64,000 nt of DNA from Okapia johnstoni (taxonomy: Eukaryota; Chordata; Mammalia; Artiodactyla; Giraffidae): the NCBI GenBank assembly GCA_024291935.2, contig CM044322.1, positions 20,893,405-20,957,404 of the forward strand. Direction: 5' to 3'. The position numbers were made by a program, and so were the translations under genes. Numbering within the stretch: position 1 is the stretch's first letter; every line of letters starts with the position of its first letter. The notes beneath the pieces were generated by a model. It searched no databases and was not told the DNA's origin. It saw nothing but the letters and a program-made list of their open reading frames with translations. Positions 45,431 through 57,361 of the stretch are shown here, piece by piece.

Positions 45431-45579
45431 TGTGTGATTTTGAACAAATAAGCCTTATCTCTAAGAGGGAGATAATCCTTAATCCACTGAGCAAACAAAA
45501 TACACATACAGAGACATTGCATGAACTATAGGAGTCTTATATAAGACATTATTCTTCCCTGATTTATCTTTGTTTTTCC

Positions 45580-45650
45580 CTGACAGCCTCTGCCACAAAG
45601 ACTTACAGAGTAGGCACTCAATAATAGTCAAATGAGCAAATAAATAAGTG
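45580..45650 (+). mobile_element. L2 tail fragment
   Basis: AGAGTAGGCACTCAATAATA then AATGAGCAAATAAATAAGTG resembles the L2 terminus. Confidence 0.6.
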
Positions 45651-46374
45651 GATGAAGGGATGTAGGAGAGAAAGGTTTCTCTAAATTTGATTATGGAACA
45701 TCTGAATTTACAGCAAACCTAGACTTGGGAATTCTGGAATGGGACCTGGGAATCTGTACATCAGCTGGTTGCATGGGTAGTCAGTATTTCAAACCTGGGA
45801 AATTTCTCCTCCAAATGGGAAAGTGGAGGATGTATAACAGGGTTTTGTGATTTTGTTGTTATTGCTGTTAAAGGGCATGGAACATCATTGTTGAATCCCC
45901 AGCACACAGCACAGTGCCTGAAAAACAACAGATTGACATTCAGGACAAAATTTTATTTCATGAGTATTACAATGTTTTGGTGGAAAGCAGGTTTCTGGAG
46001 TTTCAGTAATGATTGATGCAAAAAACTCAGCCTCTGTGTGCCAGTGCTAAATTGAATTTTGGAGACAGAGTTTTGGGCAATGCAGAAAAGAATAACTATT
46101 TCTTTGCCAGGCAAAGAGGGACATAGTGGGCTTGTGCCCTCAAAATTGTGCATCCCAACCCGAGAAGTTTGGTGAGGAGTGTTATAGCAGTGGGTCAAGG
46201 GCAGGACAGTGTTGCTGATAAAGGTCAGGGTTGGTGCCGGGCATGAACTACTTTGTCTAGCCTCAGGTGGTCTCCTGATGAGCTTTTGTAGTTCACAAGG
46301 TTATCACATTATACCATCTCTCTGGAATGAAACATTTCATCAAGTATTAACATCTTCTGTTTGTTGGGGGTATT
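45651..46374. other. Unassigned non-coding stretch
   Basis: No gene recognised. 45720-45790 faintly resembles MER5, and 45895-45925 an L2 end. Confidence 0.42.
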
Positions 46375-46384
46375 AGTTCTTCAG

Positions 46385-48605
46385 TCAGTTCAGTTCAGTC
46401 ACTGAGTCGTGCCCAACTCTTGGCGAACCCCTGGACTGTGGCATGGCAGTCATCCCTGTCCATCACCAACTCCCGGAGCTTGCTCAAACTCATGTCCATC
46501 AAGTTGGTGATGTCATACAACCATCTCATCTTCTGTCATCCGCTTCTCCTCCTGCCTTAAATCTTTCCCAGCATCAGGGTCTTTTCCAATGAGTCAGTTC
46601 TTCCCGTCAGGTGGCCCAAGTATTGAAGCTTCAGCTTCAGCATCAGTCCTTCCAGTGAATATTCAGGACTGATTTCCTTTAGGATGGATTGGTTTGATCT
46701 CCTTGCTATCCAAGGGACTCTCAAGAGTCTTCCCCAACACCACAGTTTAAAAGCATCAATTCTCCGGTGCTCAGCTTTCTTTATAGTTCAACTCTCACAT
46801 CCATACATGACTACTGGAAAAACCATAGCTTTGACCAGAGGACCTTTGTTGGCAAAGTAATGTCTCTGCTTTTTAATACGCTATCTAGGTTGGTCATAGC
46901 TTTTCTTCCAAGGCACAAATGTCTTTTAATTTCATGGCCACAGTCACCATCCACAATGATTTTGGAGCCCAAGAAAATAAAATCTGTCACTGTTTCCAGT
47001 GTTTCCCCATCTATTTGCCATGAAGTGATGGGGCCAGAAGCCACGATCTTCATTTTTTGAACGTTGAGTCTTAAAACAACTTTTTCACACTCCTCTTTCA
47101 CTTTTGTCAAGAGGCTCTTTAGTTCCTCTTCACTTTCTGCCATAAGGGTGGTGTCATCTGCATATCTGACATTTTATCTCTCCTGGCAATCTTGATTCCA
47201 GCTTGTGCTTCATCCAGCCTGGCATTTCTCATGATGTATTCTGCATATAAGTTAAATAAGCAGGGTGGCGATATACAGCCTTGATGTACTTCTTTCCTGG
47301 TTTGGAACCAGTCCATTCTTCCATGTCCAGTTCTGACTGTTGCTTCTTCACCCACATACAGATTTCTCAGGAGGCAGGTCAAATGGTCTGGTATTCCCAT
47401 CTCTTGAAGAATTTTCCAGTTTGTGATGATCTACACAAAGGCTTTGATGTAGTCAATAAAGCAGAAGTAGATGGTTTTCCGGAATTCTGTTGTTTTTTCT
47501 ATGATCCAACGGATTTTGGCAATTTGATCTTTGGTTCCTCTGCCTTTTCTAAACCCAGCTTGAACATCTGGAAGTTCTCGGTTCACATAGTGTTGAAGCC
47601 TAGCTTGGGGAATTTTGAGCATTACTTTACTGGCATGTGAGATGAGGGCAATTGTGCCGTAGTCTGAATATTCTTTGGCATTGCCTTTCTTTGGGATTGG
47701 AATGAAAACTGACCTTTTCCAGTCCTGTGGCCACTGCTGAGTTTTCCAAATTTGCTGGCATATTGAGGGCAGCACTTTCACAGCATCATCTTTGAGGATT
47801 TGAAATATCTCAGCAGGAATTCCATCACCTTCACTAGGTTTGTTCATAGTGATGATTCCCAAGGCGCACGTGACTTCACATTCCAGGATGTCTGGCTCTA
47901 GGTTAGTGATCACACCATCGTGGTTATCTGGGTCATGAAGATCTTTTTTGTATAGTTCTTCTGGGTATTCTTGCCACCTTGTCTTAATATCTTCTGTTTC
48001 TGTTAGGACCATACCATTTCTGTCAGGTCCATACCATTTCTGTCCTTTATTGTATTTATCTTTGCATTAAATGTTCCCTTGGTATCTTTAATTTTCTTAA
48101 AGAGATCCCTAGTCTTTCCCATTCTATTGTCTTTTTTGCACTGATCACTTAGGAAAGCTTTCTTATCTCTCCTTGCTATTTGGAACTCTGCATTCAGATG
48201 GGTATTCTTTCCTTTTCTCCTTTGCCTTTCGCTTCTCTTCTTTTCTCAGCTATTTGTAAGGCCTCCTTAGACAACCAATTTTCCTTTTTGCATTTCCTTT
48301 TCTCAGGGATAGTTTTGATCACCGCCTCCTGTACAATGTAACAAACCTTGGTCCATAGTTCTTCAGGCACTCTGTCTATCAGATCTAATCCCTTGAATCT
48401 GTTTGTCACTTCCACTGTATAATAGAAAGGGATTTGATTTAGGTCATACCTGAATGGTCTGACCTACTTTCTCCAGTTTAAGTCTGAATTTTGCAATAAG
48501 GAGCTCATGATCTGAGCCACAGTCAGCTCCCAGTCTTGTTTTTGCTGGCTGTATAGAGCTTGTCCATCTTCTGCTGCAAATAATATGATCAATCTGATTT
48601 CTCTG
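46385..48605 (-). mobile_element. BovB LINE, about 2.2 kb
   Basis: The longest BovB here. Reading on the minus strand from 48605 it contains the endonuclease C-terminal end, a linker (48194-48415), the reverse-transcriptase fingers and palm (47431-48012, with QQIWKTQQWPQDWKRS and VQAGFRKGRGTKDQIAKI), the codons of the catalytic YADD motif (47153-47164), the GPITSWQIDGETLETVTDFI block, and the C-terminus with tail. A small deletion just upstream of YADD (about 47165-47180) and several frameshifts and stops kill it. AGTTCTTCAG (46375-46384) and AGTTCCTCAG (48606-48615) flank it, a likely target duplication with one mismatch. About 1 kb of the 5' end is absent compared with a full BovB. Confidence 0.96.
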
Positions 48606-49085
48606 AGTTCCTCAGAAAAGCTCAAAGACAATGTTATGTATATCACTTGAGGTAGAACTAGGACGCTGCCCCAAGGCTGCACTGTTGTTTCTTGGCTGCT
48701 CCTCCCTTGTCTCTGCATTACCTCCTTTTCCTGATTAACAACTGTTTGAATCTGCCCTTTGGAACTCAGGAAAGGTCTTGGACACTGGCATCTATTCCCT
48801 GCCACAAGAGATAGGGGACACAGAAAGAATTCTGTTTCCAGGACCCTGCATCACATTGAAAGATGATTTTAAACATTGCTACAGTGCAGCCATAGACTTA
48901 CATAGGGACGTTATTCCAAGAGGGAGAATATCCAATAAGAGTGTGCAGGGCTGGCTAGGCTGAGGCCAGCTGGGTATCTGGGGCAACAGGGTTAAGGAGG
49001 CGCCCCTCTTAGATTTGTAGAAGAACCCGTTTAAAATTTGTGCTATAGGGGCCCCGCCTCCCTTACCCTAGGTCTGGCCCTGAGG
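48606..49085. other. Unassigned non-coding stretch
   Basis: No repeat or gene recognised. Confidence 0.45.
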
Positions 49086-49089
49086 TAAG

Positions 49090-49390
49090 GAGAAGGGTTA
49101 GAGAAGGTTTCTGGAAGGAGTCATTAAGTCTGAAAAAATGAACAGGAAGTAGTCTTGCAAGGGTCTCTTAGGGAGAAAGTTATTTCAGGCAGAAGGAAGA
49201 ATATAAACAAAGCAGAGGCACTAGAAACATTATGATGTGAGTGAAGAATGACCCCCCCTTGTTGAGGTAGCAGAAGCATAAAATTAAATGTGGAGGATGA
49301 GGAGACACGAGACAGCTGAGAAACAGAACATAGTGGGGTCTTGTCAGTCTTGGTGATGACCTTGGGATTTATGCCACTGGCTGTGGAAGC
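49090..49390 (-). mobile_element. L2 LINE 3' end
   Basis: Reverse L2: AGAGAAGGTTTCTGGAAGGA, AGAAAGTTATTTCAGGCAGA, AATATAAACAAAGCAGAGGC and TTGTCAGTCTTGGTGATGAC, in family order. Confidence 0.72.
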
Positions 49391-49404
49391 AGGAGAATAA
49401 CATG

Positions 49405-49765
49405 TTCTGTTTGTGCTTCTAACAGAACATTCTGGTCAACTTCTGTGCCATCCAATTCATAGATATTATGCACCACAAATGTAAGCCATGTGTATAAACT
49501 TAAATTTGGTAGTGGCCACATTTAAAAAGGGAGAGGAAAAGAAGAAACTACTTCGAATATTTTATTTGACTTGACATATTCAAATATAATCATTATAACC
49601 ATTTCAGCATGTAATCAATATTAAATATATTTATATATGCCTTTTTATTGTACCAAGACCTCAAAATCCAGTGCGTAATTCATGCTTATAGCACATCTCA
49701 ATTCTGAAGAACCACATTTCCAGTGCTTGGTAGCTGGCTAGTGGCTACAAGGCTACAATATTGAA
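49405..49765. mobile_element. Possible ancient repeat
   Basis: GTGGCCACATTTAAAAAGG, GAACCACATTTCCAGTGCTT and TAGCTGGCTAGTGGCTACAA resemble a common old mammalian repeat whose ends carry AGCCACATGTGGCTA-type sequence. The family is not named. Confidence 0.45.
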
Positions 49766-50005
49766 TAATGCATATCTCAAGGATGGACTCCAGATGCTAA
49801 AACACTGAAGCAGGCTTTTACAAGGTTTGGGGGAAGAGATGATAGGTTTCTAATCCAGTGTGTTGCTAATGGAAATGGAGAGAAGGTGATAGATTGTCCA
49901 GTGACTTAGCTTCTCCTAGCTTCTTTTTTTGTGAAATCAGGATACAGCATTTACCTTCCTGGATGATGCAAAGAATCTTTGAGATGATGTATATAAAGCA
50001 CTGAG

Positions 50006-50217
50006 CTTCCCAGGTAGCGCTAGTGGTAAAGGATCTGCCTACTAATACAGAAGATGCAAGAGAGGCAGTTTCGATCCCTGGGCTGGAAAGATCCCCTGCA
50101 GGAGGAAATGGCAACCCACTCTAGTATTCTTGCCTGGAAAATTCCATGGTCAGCGGAACCTGGTGGGCTACAGTCTCTGAGGCCACAGAGTCAGACATGA
50201 CTGAGCAGCTGAGTGCG
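50006..50217 (+). mobile_element. Bov-tA SINE
   Basis: Full-length copy. The head is altered (GGTAGCGCTAGTGGTAAAGG) but the B-box match TTTCGATCCC is nearly intact. It ends CATGACTGAGCAGCTGAG. Confidence 0.94.
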
Positions 50218-51200
50218 TATAAAGCACCAGCCCAGGCAGACAGGGAAAGTAGGTTCAGCCATCATTCTCCCCACAACCCAAGCTGTTTGCTCTCTCAGAA
50301 ATAAGAATTGACATCTGACTTGCATAAGGTGGGGTTTTAAAGCACCAGAATGGTGCAGTAACATGCATAGGCTGCGGTCCCTAAAATAAATGATGGCACA
50401 GTAACCCCACTGCACCTTCAAAGATGTCTCCCTTGATATCACCCAAGTGAAGGGAAGTTTGTTCCTGACTGTCATGGAAAGGCTGGAAGAGTACATGAAG
50501 CCAATCCAGGACAGGCAGAAAAGTGGAATGGCTGACATTCTGGGCAGCAGCCACTCTGACTATCAGCAGCCAGCAGTTGGCAGCAGCTCCAGATGATTGA
50601 GAACTGAACAGCTTAACTGGAAGAGTACGAACCCTGTGGAGTGTCAGCCTGGCATGGCTAAGTGCAAGAGTGTTTCCCTGCAGTCCACTTTCCTTGCCTT
50701 AGGTTGATAAACGTGTATTTCCTTGGAGAATACCCCCAGCCAAAACCCTGTGAACAGATCTATGTTCCTTGGAATTATTTAAAAAAAAAAAAAAACAACC
50801 CTTTCCAGGTAGATGCAAGATACATCCCTCCAGACATAGTTTATTACATTGAAGAAAGGGATAGGGAGTAGGATGGAGAGAAGATAGGTCATTCTGTGCT
50901 CCATGAGAACTCCATCTGCATGTGGGGTATCCAAAGAATAAGACAAGGGCTACACATAAATCTCAGCTCCCTTAAGGCCCTTCTCATCACAGAAAAGCCC
51001 AACTTACCTCATCTTTCCACCAGGGTAACTTTCAGATGAATCTTTGTTCATTTCCAAAATGATGATTTTGATCAGCTGAAGTCACTGGGTAGGTCCTGAG
51101 GATTTTTAAAAGTGACCAAGTAATAAACACTTAAAGCTGCAGAGAAGTACAGCTCAGGTTCCCTTGGGTTCCCTCTGATTCACATGAATTTGCTTATCTC
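50218..51200. other. Unassigned non-coding stretch
   Basis: No gene or repeat recognised. An A-run lies at 50779-50793 without an evident retrocopy in front of it. Confidence 0.45.
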
Positions 51201-51204
51201 TGTA

Positions 51205-51600
51205 TTAGTCAGTGTAAGCCAATTGTTGTAACAAACAACCCCCAAATTCCACTGGAATATAGCATAACAAATGCTTGTGTCACAGTCTGATTTAGAGCAG
51301 CAGTTTTCCTGGACAACTTTCTTCCAAGGAGACATCCAGGGACCCTTGTACCTTACATGTCATGGCTCTAACCGTCAGCTCTCAGAACAATTTCCTGCCT
51401 TCTCATAGGAGAGGAAAGAAAAAAAAGAATTGCATTTGTGGAGTGTCCATGGGGCAGGCATGGAAGGAGGTGCATCACCTCTGCCCAATTCCTTTGTCCA
51501 CAATTCATGGGTGCACTTAACTTGAGGAGGCTGGCAAAATATATAGACTATGTGTAAGGAGAAATAGGAAAAGGTTTGCTAACATCTAGTCAGTCTTTGT
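51205..51600 (-). mobile_element. Possible old LTR or DNA repeat
   Basis: TGTATTAGTCAGTGTAAGCC, ACATCCAGGGACCCTTGTAC, GGGGCAGGCATGGAAGGAGG and GAGGCTGGCAAAATATATAG recall one old interspersed family, which I cannot name with confidence. Confidence 0.45.
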
Positions 51601-51934
51601 CACTCTTTCTTTCTCTCTCTTTCTCTGATGAGAATAAAATGGACAGTTTCGGGCTCTGACTTGACCCTGAAGGTTTGAGGGTCAGAAGACTGCAGGAGAG
51701 GAGCAACTTTAATTAGAGGGCAATGCTCTGTAGTTTCAAGGTGATTATTAATCAGCAAAATGTCATGGTCAAGAAGTTGAAATGCCAATTTATATTTTTT
51801 TCTCTGTATTCCAGACCTATTTTGTCAGTTTCTGAGCCAAAGAAAGGAAAGGTGCTGCAACCAGTGTGCCAACAGAGTGATGGGCTGCTCTAGTCTTTCA
51901 TCACTAACTGGCACCATGTTGTCATCTAGGGTTC
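51601..51934. other. Unassigned non-coding stretch
   Basis: A CT-rich run at 51604-51627. Nothing else recognised. Confidence 0.45.
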
Positions 51935-52010
51935 TAGGTACTTTTTCCATAAGCATCTTTGCCATAAACATTTTTACCACATAATTAATTGACCATAAGG
52001 CAATTTTGCT
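51935..52010 (-). repeat. 15-bp-period repeat, inverted arm A
   Basis: Read on the minus strand there are three 15-base units at 51965-51979, 51950-51964 and 51935-51949: TGGTAAAAATGTTTA, TGGCAAAGATGCTTA and TGGAAAAAGTACCTA. They are preceded by ATGGTCAATTAATTATG. The same arrangement recurs inverted at 53050-53137. No family is recognised. Confidence 0.85.
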
Positions 52011-52145
52011 GTAGAAGATAACTGGTTGACGGGTTTTGGCTTGACAGTTGGGTTTCAACTGATGGAAATGAGTTAGTATTTCTTCCAGTTAGCAGCTTTA
52101 TTGATGGCTTTATCCAGCTGTCAAGTGACAATGAATCACCCCCAA

Positions 52146-52509
52146 GTTCAGTTCAGTTCAGCCGCTCAGTCATGTCTGGCTCTTTGTGACCTCATGGACT
52201 GCAGCACGCCAGACCTCCTTGTCCATCACCAACTCCGAGTTTACTCAAACTCATGTCCATTGAGTCGGTGATGCCATCCAACCATCTCATCTCCTGTTGT
52301 CCCCTTCTCCTCCCACCTTCAATTTTTCCCAGCATCATGGTCTTTTCAAATGAATCAGTTCTTCACATCAGGTGGCCAAAGTATTGGAGTTTCAGCTTCA
52401 GCATCAGTCCTTCCAATAAATATTCAGGACTGATTTCCTTTAGGATGGACTGGTTGGATCTCCTTGCAGTCCAAGGGACTCTCAAGAGTCTTCTCCAGTA
52501 CCACAGTTG
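52146..52509 (-). mobile_element. BovB LINE 3' end
   Basis: Reverse BovB from the GTTCAGTTCAGTTCAGCCGC tail to a break after AGTACCACAGTT. The minus frame at 52363-52575 reads [20 protein letters not shown]. It is 5'-truncated and lies between the two inverted 15-bp-period arms. Confidence 0.95.
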
Positions 52510-53049
52510 AAACTGGTTCCTCATTTTGAAACTAACTACATTGGAGGAGAGAGAAACCAAGGGACCCAAAGACACAGGGCTGAGCCTGCACTTCCCATAG
52601 AACTTGGTAGTCTATGAAGTTCCCTTCATTGACAAGATGTTAAGGGCAAACAACAGTTCAGAGGCTTTCACAACACAATATAAAGCTTGGTTATAAACAT
52701 TCATCCTAGTATTGGGAAACTGATACCTCTTCTTAATGAAGGAAGAAATTTAAGCAAAAAAGAAAAAGTGCAATGCTGAATGAGGAGACAAATCAATGAG
52801 CAAAAAATAAATATTTATATATATATATATATATAAAATACACACACACATATAAAAACTAAGAACAAAAGACTTGGAAGACAACCCACAAAATAAAATC
52901 ACTTAATTTTCACAATCTTGCCATGAATCTTTACCCATTTAAAATATATTCAAATACTTTGCATTTTGTAATAGTATTTTTAATTTTGTTACTCAGTTTT
53001 CATGTTTAATTATGACCTTCTTTTGTGTTTTATTATTTTATTTTTTACA
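52510..53049. other. Unassigned AT-rich stretch
   Basis: A TA run at 52815-52835 and a short CA run at 52841-52850. Otherwise nothing recognised. Confidence 0.45.
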
Positions 53050-53137
53050 ACTAAATCACTTTATGTCCAATTAGTTGTGGTGAAAATATTTGTGGCAGAA
53101 ACGCTCACAGTAAAAATGCTTATGGCAAAAATACCTG
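53050..53137 (+). repeat. 15-bp-period repeat, inverted arm B
   Basis: Four 15-base units at 53078, 53093, 53108 and 53123: TGGTGAAAATATTTG, TGGCAGAAACGCTCA, CAGTAAAAATGCTTA and TGGCAAAAATACCTG. They are preceded by TTTATGTCCAATTAGTTG. This is homologous to arm A in inverted orientation with one extra unit. Confidence 0.85.
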
Positions 53138-53682
53138 ATATGTTCACACCCGGGACTCCTATTGCCAGCCAAGTATCTTTTGGATCCAGCCAAGTGGATC
53201 TTTTGTGATGGTACTATGGCAGCAGAGTATTTTCTTTGTACTTAAAAAATCTATCCTGGGAGGAAAGAAAGCACCATGAATGTCTAGAATAAACAACTAT
53301 AGCTGCAAGAGTGTGGAGATGCCAGTCTAGTAAGGTCCTGTGAGATGTAGGCAGTGGTCCTGGTTGGTTGATAATAGAGATGTCATTGTAACAGATGCTG
53401 TGATATGCCACGGAAGTTCCCTCTTCAGGGTTGATGACGTATCCCCTTGCTTCTTGGAGTACTAACTGCTGGCTGCTCACAGATCACAGCTGTGCCTCTC
53501 ACTTGGAATTGCCTTGACCAAAGTTATGCCTCCTCCCATGCATAGCTCCTTTCAGGTAATCTGTGGCTAATAACTGTCTACCTAGAGATTTAAAAGCCTG
53601 GCTGTCTTTCCTCAATTTGGGACAACTCTGAAAGGCCATTCAAGCTCCAAAACTCTTCATAGAGTCTGCTTAGGTCTCAGTT
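53138..53682. other. Unassigned non-coding stretch
   Basis: No gene or named repeat recognised. It may include LTR sequence of the retroviral remnant to the right, but no LTR ends were found. Confidence 0.4.
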
Positions 53683-53901
53683 GAAAAGTGAAAGTGTTAG
53701 TTTCTCAGTCGTCGTATCTGACTCTTTGTGACCCCATGAATTGTAGCCTGCCAGGGTCCTCTGTCCATGGAGTTCTCCAGGCAAGAATACTGTAGTGGGT
53801 AGCCATTCCCTTCTCCAGGGGATCTTCCCAATGCAGGGATTGAACCCAGGTCTCCCCCATGGCAGGCAGATTCTTTACTGTCTGAGTCATCAGGGACAAC
53901 C
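53683..53901 (-). mobile_element. Bov-tA SINE
   Basis: Full-length reverse copy from AAAGTGTTAGTTTCTCAGTC to GTCTGAGTCATCAGGGACAA. The B-box region reads GGGATTGAACCC. Confidence 0.95.
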
Positions 53902-55721
53902 TCATTATAAGTCATCTGCTTCTTCAGCTCAAACTTTCCATCTTCACTAGCTTACATATGTATCCCTCAAGAACTGCTCCCATTAAAGCTTCTGCATGCA
54001 GCTTCTAATCTAGGAATTCATTGTTACAAAGAGCAGTTATAGGAAGCTGACTTTCAAAATGTTGGAGATAGGTCTGTCACTGGATCTCTGGCAAGGAAAA
54101 ACCCATCACTGGTAGTAGATAGAGTTGAATTTACCCCTGAGATGCTGTGGCAGTACAGTTGTTAGAATCAGGGAAATTTCTGTGCAACTGTTAAGATCAT
54201 CCCCAGCAGTAGAATGATATGGGATATCCATAGAAGGGGATACATGCCCTGGTGCAGTGTTTCTCATGATTGAAGGGATAAGGGAAGTGTAATTATAAGG
54301 ACCATGGAATTGGGTGGCTGTTGCTGAGCACCATTGATTTTTTAAAGATAAATAATGACAGGCTCAGATGATTAATCACCATTTCAAGACAAAACATGAA
54401 AGCTAGAGGGCCTTCTTGGCTGCACTTAGAGAAACCCTGATCTCCTACAACCGGAGTACATAGCAAGAGAATAAAAACCTAGGCTCAGAACTTAACCATT
54501 AAAGTAGGAGAGCTTCAGATTGGATTGAATTCTCAGCCTCGGTAAGTCCCTATGCCAAATACAGGGCCCTAATGGGGAAGGAATAGGATGCTGTGACTTG
54601 AAATGGACTAAGTAGATACAGTAAAGACCTTGACTTGCTGGACCTTCAGAAGTCCCCTCTTCCCCTCTCCCTTGTTAGAAGACAGTATCCCTGCCTTTGC
54701 TTGAAAATGTTGCAGAGACCTCAAATGAGACATGCACTTTATAAGGCAATGCTTGCCTGCCTCAGGATCACTCCCAGCACCCCTCTTGGCAACCAATCCC
54801 ATAAGGAAGATTGAATCTCAGTAAACCAGACTAGAGATGTGCTAAGCCTGCTATAGAAGAGAAAGGGCATATTCCAAATGATCTGTAAGCTATGGCTAAT
54901 TGGTACTTGTAGTAGCTGATACCAAATGCACGGGACTGAATCCTGGAGTCCTGGATCTAGAAGGACAGAACATAAGATTAGGTAATCAAAGCTTATCAAT
55001 ATAGGAACAGTCTTCTTTTTACATCATTTGACACCCTCGCAAAGACCTAAGAGATGTTACCAACCTATTGCTAGAAGGACTTTAGGATCTGGAAAAAGGC
55101 TAGGCACACATATTGTGAAGTAGAAATGCTAAAATTTCCATGGAGTATGTTGAAGGAACAGATCAAAAATTTCAAGGAAGTTGGCACGTGAGACTTCATA
55201 TACTACATAAGGTTGAAAACACACCTGTTGTATATGTTCCATGAGAGGGCCTGAATGATACTCCAAGTGTCATACCAATAAGGAATACACTGGTGAAACT
55301 CAGATCAGCTTAGTGATGACAGTTCTCTATAGATCAAGGCTGATGATACGAGAGGCTACTGTAGAGCTGGACTTCCTAATAGCCTGACTAGACCCCCAAA
55401 CAATAAAGGTTCACATGGTGACCCTCAAACCCTCTGAAGCAAGGTAGTTGCAATTATTGTAATGACGAAAGATGCCCATAGATACCACATTATGTGGCAA
55501 AACCCAAGGGGCTTTGGATTGGGCTAGAGAGGGAATTTAACTTCCAAAGGGCTATGTAAATATTAGTGGGAACTTGATGTTTTCAGAAGAAAGTTAGGGG
55601 ATAATTAGACAAAGGGGATATTTCTTAGTTAACATATACAAAAAGTACCTAGGATGGATGATAAGGGATGAAGGCAACTTCTCAAATTAAAATTCCTGTT
55701 TATTTTGTCACTTCCAAACTT

Positions 55722-56125
55722 TTTTGGTTGTGCTGGGTCTTCGTTGCCGTGTGCAGGCTTTCTCTAGTTGTGGCAAGTGGCTACTCTTCATTGCGGTGCA
55801 TGGGCTTCTCATTGCAGTGACTTCTCCTGTTGCAGAGCACAGGCTTTAGGTGCACGAGCTTCAGTAATTGTAGCACATAGGCTCGGTAGTTGTGACTTCT
55901 GGATCCTAGAGCACATGGGTCCTAGAGCATGTGAGCTTTGGTAGCTGTGGTGTGTGGGCTCTGTAGTTGCGGCAGCTGGTGGGCTCTAGAGTATGAGTTC
56001 AGTAGTTAAGTTATACAGGTTTAGTTACTCTGCAGGATGTGGAATCTTCCTGGGTCCAGGGATCAAGTCCGTGTCCACTGCACTGGCAGGTGGATTTTTA
56101 TCCACTGTACCACCAGAGAAGTCCT
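55722..56125 (-). mobile_element. CHR-2-type tRNA SINE, long copy
   Basis: Reverse copy of about 400 bases, longer than the usual 200-250. It starts TTTTTGGTTGTGCTGGGTCT, has several GGGCTTCTCATTGCAG and TAGAGCACATGGGTC-like units, and ends in the tRNA-like head (GGGATCAAGTCCGTGTCC, then TATCCACTGTACCACCAGAG). The extra length comes from repeated body units. Confidence 0.85.
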
Positions 56126-56567
56126 CAAGTTTCCAAACTGGAGTCAGTTCTCAGAACCAGAACACCCAAGGCAGAAAGAGATGCTGGTTCCCTGTGAAAA
56201 GGAATCATGCAATTGTGTTCAGTTGGAACCTCCTCTAGTCCTTCTCTCAGGGACCATAGCTGTTTTACTTATTGACATGCATTTGGTAAAAGAAAATACC
56301 CAAAGTCTTCAATATGGCAAAAGAGCCTTTCTGTTAGAGTTGAATTCAGAGGTCAGTTTGGGGAGTATTGCCATACAGTGATGCTGTATATGCCAGAAAA
56401 TAAATGAAATTTTGGAATCCTTGGTCTGGCTCACAGTGGGTCTACAGGATTTAAAGACAGACCTGATGGTCATCTTCTGGTATAATTGAAATAGCATGCT
56501 TGGTATTTGGCAGAAATCCTTGGATTTGGCATTCTCTCCTTAATCTGTAGAGTAAGAAATATAGGGA

Positions 56568-56745
56568 AAAGATTGAAGGCAGAAGGAGAAGGGGATAACA
56601 GGATGAGATGGTTGGATGGCATCACCAACTCAATGGACATGAGTTTGAGCAAGCTCCAGGAGATGATAAAAGACAGGGAAGCCTGGTGTGCTATAGTCAT
56701 GGAGTCGCAAAGAGTTGGACACGCCTGAGTGAGTGAACAACAACC
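56568..56745 (+). mobile_element. BovB LINE 3' end
   Basis: Forward BovB end; the frame reads [18 protein letters not shown]. It ends with GAGTGAGTGAACAACAACC instead of the ACTGA repeat tail. It is inserted into the retroviral remnant. Confidence 0.93.
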
Positions 56746-57361
56746 ATGAAATTTAGTAGCGAAAACTGGATAGCCAAGATAGTAAATAAAACAATGATAC
56801 TGCAACCTGGGGAGAATAGTAAATATTAGTTCTATCTCAAAAGAGGTAAGGAATACAAGGGTGACGGTCTGTGACAAATCCCCATTTAATTCAATAGAAT
56901 GTCCCCCACAAAAATGGAATGAATTGCAACTGGATGATGCAAATCAAGTAGTGGCTCCAATTGCAGCTGCTGCCCCAGATGTGATTTTACTAAAGCAGAT
57001 TAATATAGCCTCCAACACATACTAAGTGGCCATTGATCCGATGAGTGCATTATTTTCCATCCCTATAGGAAGAGGACCTGATACAGTTCATATTTATGAA
57101 AGACGGTCAAAAGTATACAGTTATGGTCTTGTGTCAGTTTATATTAACACTTTGACTCTCTGTTATAATATTGTGAGCAGGGATATGAAGTGTCTGACAT
57201 TCTACAGAATATCATGTTGCCCATTATATTGATAGTGTCATGCTAATCAGACCAGATGAGCAAGAAATAGCAGGTTATGTTGGAAGCCTTGGCAAAACAG
57301 ATGTGCACTGGAGGGTGGAGATTAAAGCTTTAGAACCCCAGCACATTAATGAACTATGAAA

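Noticed and set aside
47431..48012. 193-codon frame with clear reverse-transcriptase sequence
   Set aside because: It is real homology, but it belongs to a dead BovB LINE, not to a host gene or a retron-like system.
50779..50793. A-run that might mark the tail of a processed pseudogene
   Set aside because: No gene-like sequence precedes it on either strand and no flanking direct repeat was found.
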